A stretch of DNA of 64,000 bases from Pseudomonas vanderleydeniana (GTDB taxonomy: Bacteria; Pseudomonadota; Gammaproteobacteria; Pseudomonadales; Pseudomonadaceae), in the NCBI RefSeq assembly GCF_014268755.2, contig NZ_CP077093.1:913501-977500 (forward strand). Reading direction: 5' to 3'. Shown here in pieces: positions 46,641 through 56,645 of this stretch (within the stretch, counting starts at the first letter, position 1; the number at the start of each line of letters is the position of its first letter). Both the position numbers and the translations under genes were made by a program. The notes under the pieces were generated by a model. That model was not told the origin of the DNA and searched no databases. It saw nothing but the letters and a program-made list of their open reading frames with translations.

Positions 46641-47027
46641 TCATTGATAACCCAGGGGCACCTGCTTGAGACGCAGGCCGGCGGGACTGGCGACGATGGC
46701 GAACTTGCGCACGTCGCCGCCGTTGAGCTTGATCACCTGCTCGGGCGCCGCCAGCATGCTGGCGTTGCAGCCGGGAGCCTGGCTCGGCAGGGATTTGAGG
46801 CGAACCGAGACATCGCCTGGCGGCAGGTTGAAGGACGTGGCCTGTTCCTGGAACAGTCGCGCCGACAACTGATCCTGCAGGTAGACGCCGATCTCGCAGG
46901 GAGTCGAGACCTCCAGGCGTTCGCGGGAGATGATCAGTACCCCATAGTTTTCTCCGGCGGCGCTGGCAAAGGGGGACGCCCCGAACAGGCTGAGAAGGCC
47001 AAACAGGCCGAAAGCTGACCAGCGCAT
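46641..47027 (-). CDS. Exported protein of unknown function in the copper cluster
   Basis: The 128-residue product has a signal peptide (MRWSAFGLFGLLSLFGASPFASA) and a mature part with two cysteines (STPCEIGV, APGCNASM) and no membrane segment, so it is probably periplasmic. I do not recognise a family. The ATG at 47027 has an AGGAG ribosome site; the longer frame to 47126 crosses the copZ promoter. It is located between the copA and copZ operators, suggesting a copper-linked role, but it contains no Met- or His-rich copper motif. Confidence 0.75.
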   Translation of the reverse strand: MRWSAFGLFGLLSLFGASPFASAAGENYGVLIISRERLEVSTPCEIGVYLQDQLSARLFQEQATSFNLPPGDVSVRLKSLPSQAPGCNASMLAAPEQVIKLNGGDVRKFAIVASPAGLRLKQVPLGYQ

Positions 47028-47113
47028 GGCTGAATCTCCTACGGTTGAATCGTTGATGACGAAGCTTGGCGCAGGGACGAGCGAAATGCCAGCCCGGCAG
47101 CTTCGCCAGGAAC

Positions 47114-47144
47114 TTGACCTTGCCATCGTGGCAAGCTTGAAACT
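47114..47144 (+). promoter_or_regulatory. CueR-type promoter/operator of copZ
   Basis: A -35 TTGACC (47114-47119) and a -10 GAAACT (47139-47144) are separated by 19 bp. The palindromic ACCTTGCC-ATCGT-GGCAAGCT (47117-47137) closely matches the copA operator. It lies 30 bp before the copZ start. Confidence 0.9.
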
Positions 47145-47173
47145 GGCTCCAACCTCACTACAGGAGAAGCGTC

Positions 47174-47374
47174 ATGCAAGTCTTCAATGTTCAAGGTATG
47201 TCCTGCGGTCACTGCATCAAGGCGATCACCGAAGCGCTCCAGGCCAGGGACCCGGCGGCCAGTGTGCGGGTCGATCTGGGGGCGAAGGAGGTCGGGGTGC
47301 AGAGCCGGTTGTCGGCGGACGAAGTCATCAGTGCCATCGTCGAGGAAGGCTACGAGGCCAAGCTGGCCGGTTGA
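47174..47374 (+). CDS. copZ: Copper chaperone CopZ
   Basis: The 66-residue single heavy-metal-associated domain has the Cu(I) site MSCGHC (residues 8-13) and the ferredoxin-like fold pattern to GYEAKLAG. It carries Cu(I) in the cytosol to CopA. AGGAG precedes the ATG. A 5' CueR-type promoter and nearby copA make the function secure. Confidence 0.95.
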   Translation: MQVFNVQGMSCGHCIKAITEALQARDPAASVRVDLGAKEVGVQSRLSADEVISAIVEEGYEAKLAG

Positions 47375-47518
47375 AATCGTCGTGGCCTGAGAGGCCCGCC
47401 CGGCTGACCGAGTACGTTGGTCGGGTATTTATTTAGTTAGCGACCTATCGGAATGTTCAAGGCATCCGTGCGCGGTTAGACTACGCCGCTTTGTGCACAG
47501 CTGTTTACCGGATGCCTG

Positions 47519-48706
47519 ATGAACCTACGAACGATCCTGATTATCGGTGCCCTGAGTGCCTTCGCTCCCCTGGCCATCGACTTCTACCTGCCGGGTTTCC
47601 CGGCGATGGCCGTTGCCTTCGGCACCGATGAGAAGCATATCCAGCTGACGCTGGCGGTGTACTTCTTCGGCCTGTCCATCGGGCAGCTGGTGTATGGCCC
47701 GTTGGCGGATCGTTTCGGTCGGCGCGGGCCACTGCTCAGCGGGGTCTTCCTGTTCACCGTGGCGTCGCTGGCCTGCGCCTTCGCGCCGAACCTGGAATGG
47801 CTGATCGCCGCGCGCTTCCTGCAGGCACTGGGCGGTTGCGCGGGCGCGGTGATTTCCCGGGCGGTGGTCAGTGACAAGTGCGATGCGGTGGGATCGGCCA
47901 AGGTCTTCTCGCAACTGATGCTGGTCACCGGGCTCGCGCCGATCCTGGCGCCGATGCTCGGTGGGGTGCTGGTCAACCTCTACGGTTGGCAGTCGATCTT
48001 CATCGTGCTGACGGTGTTCAGTGCCCTGTCCGCCGTTGCCGTGGCCCTGGGCCTGCCGGAGAGCCTGCCTGCCAGTCAGCCACGCCAGCCGTTGTCGGGC
48101 GCCCTGCGCCAGTACGGACGCCTGCTGTCCGACCGGGTGTTCTTCGGCCACGCGCTGACCGGCGGTATCGCCATCGCCGGGATGTTCGCCTACATCGCCG
48201 GTTCGCCCTTCGTCTTCATCAAGTTGTATGGCGTGCCTGCCGAGCACTACGGCTGGCTGTTCGGCAGCAACGCCGCAGGCTTCATCCTGGTGGCCCAGGT
48301 CAATGCCCGGTTGCTGGGCAAGTTGGGGCCGGCGCTGCTGCTGGCCCGCGCGGTGTGGGTCTACGTGGCGGCGGGGCTCACCCTGCTGGGCGTCAGCACC
48401 CTGCACACCACGCAGCTCTGGCCGCTGCTGGTCCCGTTGTTCATCTGTATCGCCAGCCTGGGCTGCATCGTGCCCAATGCCGCGGCCTGCGCGATGCGCG
48501 GCCAGGGTGCCCGGGCCGGCAGTGCCTCGGCGATGTTCGGCTGCCTGCAGTTCAGCGTTGCCGCCGGCGCAGCCTCCCTGGTCGGGTTGCTGCATGACGG
48601 CAGCGCGACGCCGATGGCGCTGGTGATCGCGCTGTGCGGTGTGTTGGCGGTGACGGTCGCCATGGTCACCCGGCGCCTGGAAAAGGCGCGGGTTGCCGCG
48701 GGCTGA
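47519..48706 (+). CDS. Bcr/CflA-family multidrug MFS transporter
   Basis: The 395-residue protein has 12 membrane segments, starting with LIIGALSAFAPLAIDFYLPG, the signature opening of Bcr/CflA drug:H+ antiporters. The MFS loop motif GPLADRFGRRGPL lies between segments 2 and 3. It should export small drugs or dipeptides; the substrate is unknown. It stands alone, ending one base from a very small gene on the opposite strand. Confidence 0.92.
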   Translation: MNLRTILIIGALSAFAPLAIDFYLPGFPAMAVAFGTDEKHIQLTLAVYFFGLSIGQLVYGPLADRFGRRGPLLSGVFLFTVASLACAFAPNLEWLIAARFLQALGGCAGAVISRAVVSDKCDAVGSAKVFSQLMLVTGLAPILAPMLGGVLVNLYGWQSIFIVLTVFSALSAVAVALGLPESLPASQPRQPLSGALRQYGRLLSDRVFFGHALTGGIAIAGMFAYIAGSPFVFIKLYGVPAEHYGWLFGSNAAGFILVAQVNARLLGKLGPALLLARAVWVYVAAGLTLLGVSTLHTTQLWPLLVPLFICIASLGCIVPNAAACAMRGQGARAGSASAMFGCLQFSVAAGAASLVGLLHDGSATPMALVIALCGVLAVTVAMVTRRLEKARVAAG

Positions 48707-48707
48707 A

Positions 48708-48881
48708 TCAGCCTACGGCGCGTTGTTCGGGGAAGATATGGGGTGCCTGCAGGCGGGCTTGCAGGGTGGTGACGAAGGCGCGGGCTTCGGCTTCGCTGCG
48801 GAATGTCACCGCATGCTGGTCGAGGCGGACCTGCCATTGAGTGCCGCTGGCTTTTGCTAACGCTTTTACAAGGATCTTCAT
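48708..48881 (-). CDS. Small protein, 57 residues
   Basis: A short frame begins at the ATG complementary to 48879-48881, with AAAGGGAG upstream at good spacing. The sequence (MKILVKALAKASGTQWQVRL, then DQHAVTFRSEAEARAFVTT) is well balanced, with no signal peptide and no cysteine. The frame continues upstream to 49010, but that part lacks a ribosome site. Family not recognised. The good ribosome site supports a real small gene. Confidence 0.65.
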   Translation of the reverse strand: MKILVKALAKASGTQWQVRLDQHAVTFRSEAEARAFVTTLQARLQAPHIFPEQRAVG

Positions 48882-49036
48882 GGCTGACTCCCTTTGGTTG
48901 GCAAAGGCGGCCATTGTAAACCTGAATCCGTGTATGGATATGACGGGGATCAAGGATCTGACTGACGGTATTTCCGCTTGTTTTGTCAGAGGTGGATGAC
49001 GCTCTTTCACCGGACCAGCCGTGCGGTCTTCGCTTG

Positions 49037-49080
49037 AAAAAGGGAGCCGGAACGACAGCCCACGGCGTCGTTCCGGCTCC
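49037..49080 (-). terminator. Rho-independent terminator of the oxidoreductase gene
   Basis: A perfect 14-bp stem (arms 49043-49056 and 49067-49080) lies 4 bp beyond the stop at 49085. On the minus strand it runs into CCCTTTTTC. A clean terminator. Confidence 0.9.
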
Positions 49081-49084
49081 GTCT

Positions 49085-50098
49085 TCAGAACCCTTCCAGT
49101 ACGATCTTGCCCTTGGCCTTGCCACTTTCCAGCAGGGCATGGGCCCGGCGCAGGTTGGCCGCGTTGATCTGGCCGAAGTGCTCGCCAACCGTCGTCTTCA
49201 ACACCCCCGCGTCGATCAGTTCGGCGACCCGGTTGAGCAGATTGTGCTGTTCGATCATGTCCTCGGTCTCGAACATCGAACGGGTGTACATGAACTCCCA
49301 GTGCAGTGACAGGCTCTTGCGCTTGAGCTTGCTCACATCCAGGCTTTTCGGGTCGTCGATCAGGGCCAGCTTGCCCTGGGGCTTGAGTGCCTCGACCAGC
49401 TGTTCCAGATGGGTGTCGGTCTGGGTCAGGCTGGCAACGTGGGTCACCTGGGCTTGTCCCCGGGCCTTGAGTTCCTCGCTCAGTGGCCGGCTGTGGTCGA
49501 CCACCAGGTTGGCGCCGAGTGCGCGTACCCAGTCCTGGGTCTCGGGCCGCGAGGCGGTGCCGATGACCTTCAGCCCGGTCAACTGGCTGGCCAGTTGTGT
49601 CAGGATCGAGCCCACGCCGCCAGCCGCGCCGACGATCAGCAGGCTCTGGCCCAGGTCGGTCTTGCCTTCGGGGATTTGCAGACGCTCGAACAACAGCTCC
49701 CAGGCGGTGATCGCCGTCAACGGCAGGGCTGCGGCTTCAGCGAAGCCCAGGCTCTGCGGCATGCGCCCGACGATCCGCTCATCGACCACGTGCAGCTCGC
49801 TATTGGCACCCGGACGGGTCAGGGAGCCGGCGTAGAACACCCGGTCGCCGACCTTGAACAGGCTGGCCTCGCTGCCGACCGCCTTGACCACGCCGGCCAC
49901 GTCCCAGCCCAGTACCCGGGCCTCGCCGTCTGTCGGCGGCATGTTCTGGCGAACCTTGGTGTCCACGGGGTTGACCGAGATGGCCTTGACCTCGACCAGC
50001 AGGTCTCGCGGGCCGGCGACCGGGGCGGGGAGTTCGATGTCCTGCAGGGATTGTGGATCGCTGATCGGCAGGGCGGCGTAGAAGGCAATGGCTTTCAT
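49085..50098 (-). CDS. Zinc-independent quinone oxidoreductase (MDR superfamily)
   Basis: The 337-residue medium-chain reductase has an N-terminal GroES-like domain (LLVEVKAISVNPVDTKVR) and a Rossmann domain with IVGAAGGVGSILTQLA. The zinc ligands of alcohol dehydrogenases are missing, as in the ZTA1/YhdH quinone reductase group. It likely reduces quinones or enones with NADPH. It is divergent from a LysR regulator across 134 bp, so substrate-dependent induction is probable. Confidence 0.88.
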   Translation of the reverse strand: MKAIAFYAALPISDPQSLQDIELPAPVAGPRDLLVEVKAISVNPVDTKVRQNMPPTDGEARVLGWDVAGVVKAVGSEASLFKVGDRVFYAGSLTRPGANSELHVVDERIVGRMPQSLGFAEAAALPLTAITAWELLFERLQIPEGKTDLGQSLLIVGAAGGVGSILTQLASQLTGLKVIGTASRPETQDWVRALGANLVVDHSRPLSEELKARGQAQVTHVASLTQTDTHLEQLVEALKPQGKLALIDDPKSLDVSKLKRKSLSLHWEFMYTRSMFETEDMIEQHNLLNRVAELIDAGVLKTTVGEHFGQINAANLRRAHALLESGKAKGKIVLEGF

Positions 50099-50232
50099 GA
50101 TGGGCTCCGTAAAGAGGACAGGATTGGATAGGGCCTTTCGATAGCGTCATGATTGGCTATTTCGTCACGCGATAAAACCGGCTAAAACAGCAGTCTCTTT
50201 CAATATTTTTTTGATAATGCCGAGGGTTCAGG

Positions 50233-51156
50233 ATGCTGCGCTTCGATGATCTGCAACTGTTCGTCCGGGCCGCCGACCTTGGCAGTCTTTCCGCCGCGGC
50301 GCGGGTCATGGACCTGTCGCCGGCGGTGGCCAGCGCCTCGCTCAAGCGTATCGAGCAGCAGCTCGGCGCGCGCCTGCTCGCCCGCTCGACCCGCAGCCTG
50401 CGCCTGACCGCCGAGGGTGAAGGGTTCCTGGAGTACGCCCGGGCCGCCCTGAGCAACCTCGACGAAGGTCGACGCCTGCTGGCCAGTGGTCAGGACCAGG
50501 TCAGCGGCGTGCTGCAGTTGTCGGCGCCTTCGGACTTTGGTCGCAACGTGCTGCTGCCCTGGCTCGACGAATTCCAGCGCGAGCACCCGCGACTGACCGT
50601 CCGCCTGCTGCTGGGCGACCGTATCGCCGACCTGTTCCGCCAGCCGGTGGATATCGCCCTGCGCTACGGCGAGCCGGAGGATTCGAGCCTGGTGGCGCTG
50701 CCGATCGCCCCCGACAACCGCCGGGTGTTGTGCGCCGCGCCGGACTACCTGGCGCGCCATGGCGAACCGAAGACCGTGGAGCAATTGGCCCAGCACAACT
50801 GCCTGCTGTTCATGCTCGGCAGCCGGGTCCACGATCACTGGAGTTTTCACGATGGCCGACGCGATATCGGTCTGACGGTCAGCGGCGATCGCTTCAGTGA
50901 CGATGCCGACGTGGTGCGTTTGTGGGCAGTGGCCGGGATGGGGATCGCCTACAAGTCCTGGCTGGATGTCGGTGCCGACGTGCTGGCCGGGCGCCTGAAG
51001 GTGCTGCTGCCGGAACTGTCCTGCGAGCGGGCACCGCTGAATCTGTTGTGCGCTCATCGCGCTCAATTGAGTAAGCCGGTGAACCTGTTGCGTGAAATGC
51101 TCGGTCGGCGCTGTGCCGAGCTGTCCCGGCTGGCCCCGGGGCGGGGCGGCGAATAG
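50233..51156 (+). CDS. LysR-family regulator
   Basis: The 307-residue protein has an N-terminal LysR winged helix (LQLFVRAADLGSLSAAARVM, SPAVASASLKRIEQQLG) and a substrate-binding-like C-domain. AGGG-type ribosome site upstream. It is divergent from the quinone oxidoreductase, the classical layout for a LysR regulator and its target. Confidence 0.92.
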   Translation: MLRFDDLQLFVRAADLGSLSAAARVMDLSPAVASASLKRIEQQLGARLLARSTRSLRLTAEGEGFLEYARAALSNLDEGRRLLASGQDQVSGVLQLSAPSDFGRNVLLPWLDEFQREHPRLTVRLLLGDRIADLFRQPVDIALRYGEPEDSSLVALPIAPDNRRVLCAAPDYLARHGEPKTVEQLAQHNCLLFMLGSRVHDHWSFHDGRRDIGLTVSGDRFSDDADVVRLWAVAGMGIAYKSWLDVGADVLAGRLKVLLPELSCERAPLNLLCAHRAQLSKPVNLLREMLGRRCAELSRLAPGRGGE

Positions 51157-51229
51157 GCCGGCGTCCTTGTTACAAGCCGTTCAGGAATAAAAGTCGGCGC
51201 CGGTTCCATTGTGGTTTAGGCTTGAATCT

Positions 51230-51241
51230 ATTGGATCCAAT
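51230..51241. promoter_or_regulatory. Perfect 12-bp palindrome before the ArsR-like gene
   Basis: ATTGGATCCAAT lies about 160 bp before the ArsR-like start, in a region without a gene. It is a candidate operator for the regulator encoded downstream. No promoter boxes are assigned with confidence. Confidence 0.4.
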
Positions 51242-51399
51242 GACTGGGCGGTGACACGCATTTTGTTACGTTCGCCGGAGTTGATCGACGGATAGAGAGA
51301 AATTCCCCGCTTTTGGCACTTATGCGTCTTGGCTTGGATCCCGTGGATTCTCAGTATCGCGTTGTGCAGTGGATCAATGTTTCAACAGGGAGTGAAGAC

Positions 51400-52116
51400 A
51401 TGGAATATGCACCTTGCATCAGTCAGATAGCCACGCTGCTTGCGGACCCCAAGCGCAGCGCCATGATGTGGGCGCTGCTCGATGGCAGCGCGCGCTCCGC
51501 CGATGAGCTGGCCCTGCTGGCCGGCTTGTCCCTTTCATCCGCCAGCGCCCACCTGGCCCGCCTGAGTGCCGGTGGCCTGCTGCGCCTCGAGGCCCGTGGC
51601 CGCAAGCGCTTCTTCCGGCTGTCCGCGCCGGAGATCGCCACCGCCGTGGAAGCCCTGGCCAGTGCCTCGCTGGCCAGCGCGCCGCTGGCGGTGAATCATT
51701 CGATCAAGCTCCAGGCACCGGATACGGCCGCGCTCAAGCGTGCCCGTCAGTGCCATGATCACCTCGGCGGCGAGTTGGCCTGCGGGTTGTTTCAGCGCCT
51801 GCTGGCGGCCGGTTGGATCGAGCAGAACGATCAGCGTATCCGGGTGACCAGCATCGGTGTCCAGCGCTTCGCCGAGCGTGGGTTGTACATCCAGGCGCTG
51901 GCCCATGGGCGCCATGAAACGGTCTGCGTCTGCCATGACGTGCGCGAGCGTCGCCCGCACCTGGGCGGTGTGCTCGGTGCAGGCCTGCTGCAGTTGTTCC
52001 TGCAGTCGGGCTGGCTCGGCGTGATGGAGGACTCCAGGGCCCTGCGGGTATCCCCCAACGGCGAGCGGCAGATCGAGCGGTTCGCCGCCCGGGTCGAACT
52101 GGAACTGGCTGGCTGA
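51400..52116 (+). CDS. ArsR-like winged-helix regulator with extended C-terminus
   Basis: The 238-residue protein has an ArsR-type winged helix in the first 90 residues (PKRSAMMWALLDGSARSADE, SLSSASAHLARLSAGGLLRL). A C-terminal half of unknown fold contains VCVCHDVRERRPHLGGVLG. It is longer than simple ArsR repressors (about 100 residues). I chose the ATG at 51400 because GGGAG precedes it; the frame is open from 51313. The following MFS gene, 128 bp on, may be its target. Confidence 0.85.
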   Translation: MEYAPCISQIATLLADPKRSAMMWALLDGSARSADELALLAGLSLSSASAHLARLSAGGLLRLEARGRKRFFRLSAPEIATAVEALASASLASAPLAVNHSIKLQAPDTAALKRARQCHDHLGGELACGLFQRLLAAGWIEQNDQRIRVTSIGVQRFAERGLYIQALAHGRHETVCVCHDVRERRPHLGGVLGAGLLQLFLQSGWLGVMEDSRALRVSPNGERQIERFAARVELELAG

Positions 52117-52244
52117 ATCACGCTGCTGTCTGCGACAGGGAAGCCGCAGGCGTCGTTCACGGTTGCAGGCAGGTCGTACCCAGGGGTAATGCCAAGCGGT
52201 GATATCGCCACACTCGAACGAGCATTCGAATCGAGGGATATCCC

Positions 52245-53621
52245 ATGGAAACTCAAGGCTATAGCGCGGCGGAACGTCTGGAGCGGCTGCCCATCAGCGG
52301 CTATCACCGACTGATCTTCATCATCATTGCCCTGGCCTTTTTCTTCGACTCGATGGACCTGGCGATGATGACGTTCCTGCTCGGCTCGATCAAAGCCGAG
52401 TTTGCCCTGAGCAGTGCCCAGGCCGGCTTGCTGGCCAGCTCAAGCTTCTTCGGCATGGTGCTGGGTGCTTCGCTGTCGGGCATGCTCGCCGATCGCTTCG
52501 GACGCAAGCCGGTGTTCCAGTGGAGCATCGTGTTGTGGGGGCTGGCCAGCTACCTGTGTTCCACGGCGCAAACCGTCGAGATGCTGACGCTGTTCCGGGT
52601 CCTGTTGGGAATCGGCATGGGCATGGAGTTCCCGATCGCCCAGTCGATGCTCTCGGAACTGATCCCGACCAGGCGACGTGGACGCTACATCGCCCTGATG
52701 GATGGTTTCTGGCCGCTCGGTTTCGTCGCGGCGGGGCTGCTGTCGTACTTCCTGCTGCCCTTGGTGGGCTGGCGTGACATCTTCCTGGTGCTGGCGATTC
52801 CGGCCGTGTTCGTCCTGGCGATCCGTTTCTTCATTCCCGAGTCGCCACGCTGGCTGGAGCAGGCCGGGCGTCATGGGGCGGCAGACCAGGTACTGTGCAA
52901 CATCGAGGAGCGGGTACGTGCTTCATTGCAGCTTGCCACATTGCCGACGCCGGAGCGCCTGCCGCGGGGTATCGAGCGGGAGCCGAGCTTCTTCTCGGCG
53001 TTCCGGCAATTGTGGTCGCCGCTGTACCGCCAGCGCACGATGATGATCTGGAGCGTCTGGTTCTTCGCCCTGCTCGGCTTCTACGGCCTGACTTCCTGGC
53101 TCAGCGCGCTGCTGCAGCAATCGGGTTTCGCCGTCACCCAGTCGGTGTACTACACCGTGCTGATTTCCCTCGGCGGGATTCCCGGGTTCCTGGTCGCGGC
53201 CTGGCTGGTGGAACTCTGGGGGCGCAAGCCGGTGTGCATCGTCACTCTGCTCGGCGGTGGGCTGATGGCGTTTCTCTATGGGCAGAGCGCGGTGTTCGGT
53301 GGTGAAGTGAGCCTGCTGATCGGCTCCGGCCTGCTGATGCAGTTCTTCCTGTTCGGCATGTGGGCGGTGCTCTATACCTACACGCCGGAGCTGTATCCGA
53401 CCTCGGCACGGGCCACCGGCTCGGGGTTCGCCTCGGCTATCGGCCGGGTTGGCTCGTTGCTCGGGCCGCTGGTGACCGGGCTGGTGTTCCCGGTGATGGG
53501 GCAGGGCGGGGTGTTCGCGCTGGGTGCGTTGTGCTTTGCGGTGGCGGCGCTGGTGGTCGGTTGCTTCGGGGTGGAGACCCGTGGCCGGTCGCTGGAGGAG
53601 TTGAGCGAGGCAGCTAGCTGA
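52245..53621 (+). CDS. MFS transporter, aromatic acid/nicotinate-like
   Basis: The 458-residue symporter has 12 membrane segments. It begins in a cytoplasmic tail, then the FFDSMDLAMMTFLLGSI first helix, the MFS loop motif GMLADRFGRKPVF and its repeat VELWGRKPVC, and a PESPRWL motif after helix 6. This pattern fits the sugar/aromatic acid:H+ branch that includes NiaP-type carriers. Substrate not determined. A REPIN follows the stop codon. Confidence 0.87.
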   Translation: METQGYSAAERLERLPISGYHRLIFIIIALAFFFDSMDLAMMTFLLGSIKAEFALSSAQAGLLASSSFFGMVLGASLSGMLADRFGRKPVFQWSIVLWGLASYLCSTAQTVEMLTLFRVLLGIGMGMEFPIAQSMLSELIPTRRRGRYIALMDGFWPLGFVAAGLLSYFLLPLVGWRDIFLVLAIPAVFVLAIRFFIPESPRWLEQAGRHGAADQVLCNIEERVRASLQLATLPTPERLPRGIEREPSFFSAFRQLWSPLYRQRTMMIWSVWFFALLGFYGLTSWLSALLQQSGFAVTQSVYYTVLISLGGIPGFLVAAWLVELWGRKPVCIVTLLGGGLMAFLYGQSAVFGGEVSLLIGSGLLMQFFLFGMWAVLYTYTPELYPTSARATGSGFASAIGRVGSLLGPLVTGLVFPVMGQGGVFALGALCFAVAALVVGCFGVETRGRSLEELSEAAS

Positions 53622-53628
53622 GCGGTTT

Positions 53629-53700
53629 TGTGGGAGCGGGCTTGCCCGCGAAGCTTCTGGTGGCCTTGCGGGCCCCTTCGCGAGCAAGCCCGCTCCCACA
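53629..53700. repeat. REPIN (paired inverted REP sequences)
   Basis: Arms TGTGGGAGCGGGCTTGCC (from 53629) and GGCAAGCCCGCTCCCACA-like (to 53700, with one change) enclose about 30 bp. It is a typical Pseudomonas REPIN, lying between two convergent genes. Confidence 0.92.
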
Positions 53701-53733
53701 GGGTCTGCTTCTACTGTAGGAGCAGACCAGGTC

Positions 53734-54696
<963 letters not shown>

Positions 54697-54800
54697 TCAT
54701 CAGGTGCAGATCCCGAACATTCTACAGATGTGAAACAAAATATTTGCTAAAACCTGACCAGGCGTTCAGCGTGCCCCTGTCGCTCTACAAGGAAGAAACG

Positions 54801-54817
54801 CTGCGGCTTCGCCGCAG
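54801..54817 (+). other. Hairpin in the 5' leader of the antiporter gene
   Basis: CTGCGGC-TTC-GCCGCAG forms a perfect 7-bp stem 31 bp before the ATG. No T run follows, so it is not an obvious terminator. It may be a structured leader; no known riboswitch recognised. Confidence 0.4.
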
Positions 54818-54847
54818 TCTGTAAGTCATCACCCTCGAGACTCTCCG

Positions 54848-55936
54848 ATGCTCACTCTGTTACGAGAAGAAAAATACCTGCTGCTGGCGTTGATCATGGC
54901 TGCGCTTGCCTTTCCCCTGGAACACGCCCTGCTGGGCAACGGTCGGGGTGTGGCGCTGGTGGCCGGGCTGGTGCTGATCGGCGCCATTGTCTGCGCCTCG
55001 ATGCGCGTGGCCCACCATGCCGAACTGTTGGCGGAAAAGGTCGGTGACCCCTACGGCACGATGATCCTGACCCTGTCGGCGGTGCTGGTGGAAGTGGTGA
55101 TCCTGGCGATCATGATGAGCAACGAGGCTTCGCCGACCCTGGTGCGTGACACCATCTATTCGGCGGTGATGCTCGACATCAACGGCATCCTTGGCCTGGC
55201 CGCGCTGATGGGCGGGATCAAGCACGGCGAACAGCCCTACAACGATGATTCGGCGCGAACCTACAGCGTGATGATCCTCACCGCGATGGGCGTGTCGATG
55301 GTGGTCCCGGAGTTCATTCCCGAGTCGGACTGGAAGGTCTATTCGGCGTTCACCATCGGCGCGATGGTGCTGTTGTACACCCTGTTCCTGCGCATGCAGG
55401 TCGGTCCGCACAGCTACTTCTTCAGCTACAGCTACCCGGAGAAAAAACGCCGCGAGCCCGGCCATGACGAGCCTGCACACGGCAACCTGGCCCAGTCGAT
55501 CGCGACCCTGGTGCTGGGCATCGTGGTGATTGGCGCACTGGCCGAGGTGATGTCCAAGACCCTCGACCTGGGCCTGGCGAACACCGGTGCGCCGCCGGTG
55601 ATCACGGCGATCCTGGTGGCGGCGATTTCCGCTGCACCGGAAATCCTCACGGCCCTGCGCGCGGCATTGGCCAACCGCATGCAATCGGTGGTCAACGTGG
55701 CCCTGGGCGCCTCGCTGTCGACGGTGATCCTGACGGTGCCGGTGATGGAGGCGATGGCGCTCTATACCGGCCAGCCGTTCCAGATGGCGATGACGCCGGT
55801 GCAGACGGTGATGGTGCTGATCACCCTGGTCGTCAGCGCGATCAACCTCAATGACGGTGAAACCAACGCCATCGAGGGCATGACGCACTTCGTGCTGTTC
55901 GCCACGTTCGTCATGCTCTCGCTGCTGGGACTCTAG
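54848..55936 (+). CDS. chaA: Calcium/proton antiporter
   Basis: The 362-residue CaCA-family exchanger has about 11 membrane segments in two homologous halves. The alpha-repeat regions are GDPYGTMILTLSAVLVEVVI and ISAAPEILTALRAALANRM, with acidic residues in the membrane. A His/Asp-rich loop (EPGHDEPAHGN) lies between the halves. It extrudes Ca2+ or Na+ in exchange for H+. It ends 9 bp from the convergent SDR gene. Confidence 0.92.
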   Translation: MLTLLREEKYLLLALIMAALAFPLEHALLGNGRGVALVAGLVLIGAIVCASMRVAHHAELLAEKVGDPYGTMILTLSAVLVEVVILAIMMSNEASPTLVRDTIYSAVMLDINGILGLAALMGGIKHGEQPYNDDSARTYSVMILTAMGVSMVVPEFIPESDWKVYSAFTIGAMVLLYTLFLRMQVGPHSYFFSYSYPEKKRREPGHDEPAHGNLAQSIATLVLGIVVIGALAEVMSKTLDLGLANTGAPPVITAILVAAISAAPEILTALRAALANRMQSVVNVALGASLSTVILTVPVMEAMALYTGQPFQMAMTPVQTVMVLITLVVSAINLNDGETNAIEGMTHFVLFATFVMLSLLGL

Positions 55937-55945
55937 GCGAGACGC

Positions 55946-56629
55946 TTACCAGGGAATGCTTTCGCCCTTGTAGTTGATGAAGTGGTGACCACCGCGACCG
56001 GCGAAGGCATTGACCTGGTCGACCAGGCCACGGGTACTGGTGGCCACGTCGATCTGTGCGTCTTCGCCGCCCATGTCGGTCTTCACCCAGCCCGGATGCA
56101 TCGACAGCACGGTGAAGGTGGGCGCCTCGATTTCGCTCAGGAAGCTGTTGGTCATCGAGTTCAGCGCGGCCTTGCTGGCCTTGTAGAAGGCCAGTTCCGG
56201 CGCGTCGGGGGTGGTGACGCTGCCCAGTCCCGAGCTCATGAAGGCGATCACCCCGTAGCCTGGGCGGATCTGTCCGACGAAACGCTGCGCCAGGGCGACC
56301 GGGGCGATGGCGTTGGTCAGGAACAGTTGGCCGATGTCCGCCAGCGAGGCGTTGGCCGGTTTCTGGTCGGCTGGCCCCTTGACCCCGGCGTTGACGAACA
56401 GCAGGTCGAATACCTGGCCCTGCAGGCGGTCGGCGAGGGCCGCGACGGCGGCCTGGTTGTCCATGTCCAGCGTCTCGATCTGCACCGGGCCAGCCGCTTT
56501 CAGTGCGTCGGCCTTGCCGGCATCGCGCACGGTGGCGGTGACGTTCCAGCCGTCGGCCAGCAACTGCTGTACCAACCCCAGGCCAAGGCCTCGGGAAGCA
56601 CCAATGATCAATGCGTTCTTACTGCTCAT
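55946..56629 (-). CDS. Short-chain dehydrogenase, CsgA/C-factor-like
   Basis: The 227-residue SDR has the cofactor loop IGASRGLGLGL, the NAG-equivalent FVNAGVKGP, and a catalytic YKASKAA. The sequence resembles the C-factor branch, whose substrates are unclear. It lies 16 bp after a MerR regulator on the same strand, so they form an operon. Confidence 0.88.
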   Translation of the reverse strand: MSSKNALIIGASRGLGLGLVQQLLADGWNVTATVRDAGKADALKAAGPVQIETLDMDNQAAVAALADRLQGQVFDLLFVNAGVKGPADQKPANASLADIGQLFLTNAIAPVALAQRFVGQIRPGYGVIAFMSSGLGSVTTPDAPELAFYKASKAALNSMTNSFLSEIEAPTFTVLSMHPGWVKTDMGGEDAQIDVATSTRGLVDQVNAFAGRGGHHFINYKGESIPW

Positions 56630-56645
56630 GGGATAATTCCTTGTG

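Noticed and set aside
47399..47440. Terminator after copZ
   Set aside because: GACC/GGTC can pair and a T-rich run follows, but the stem is short and bulged, so I do not list it as a feature.
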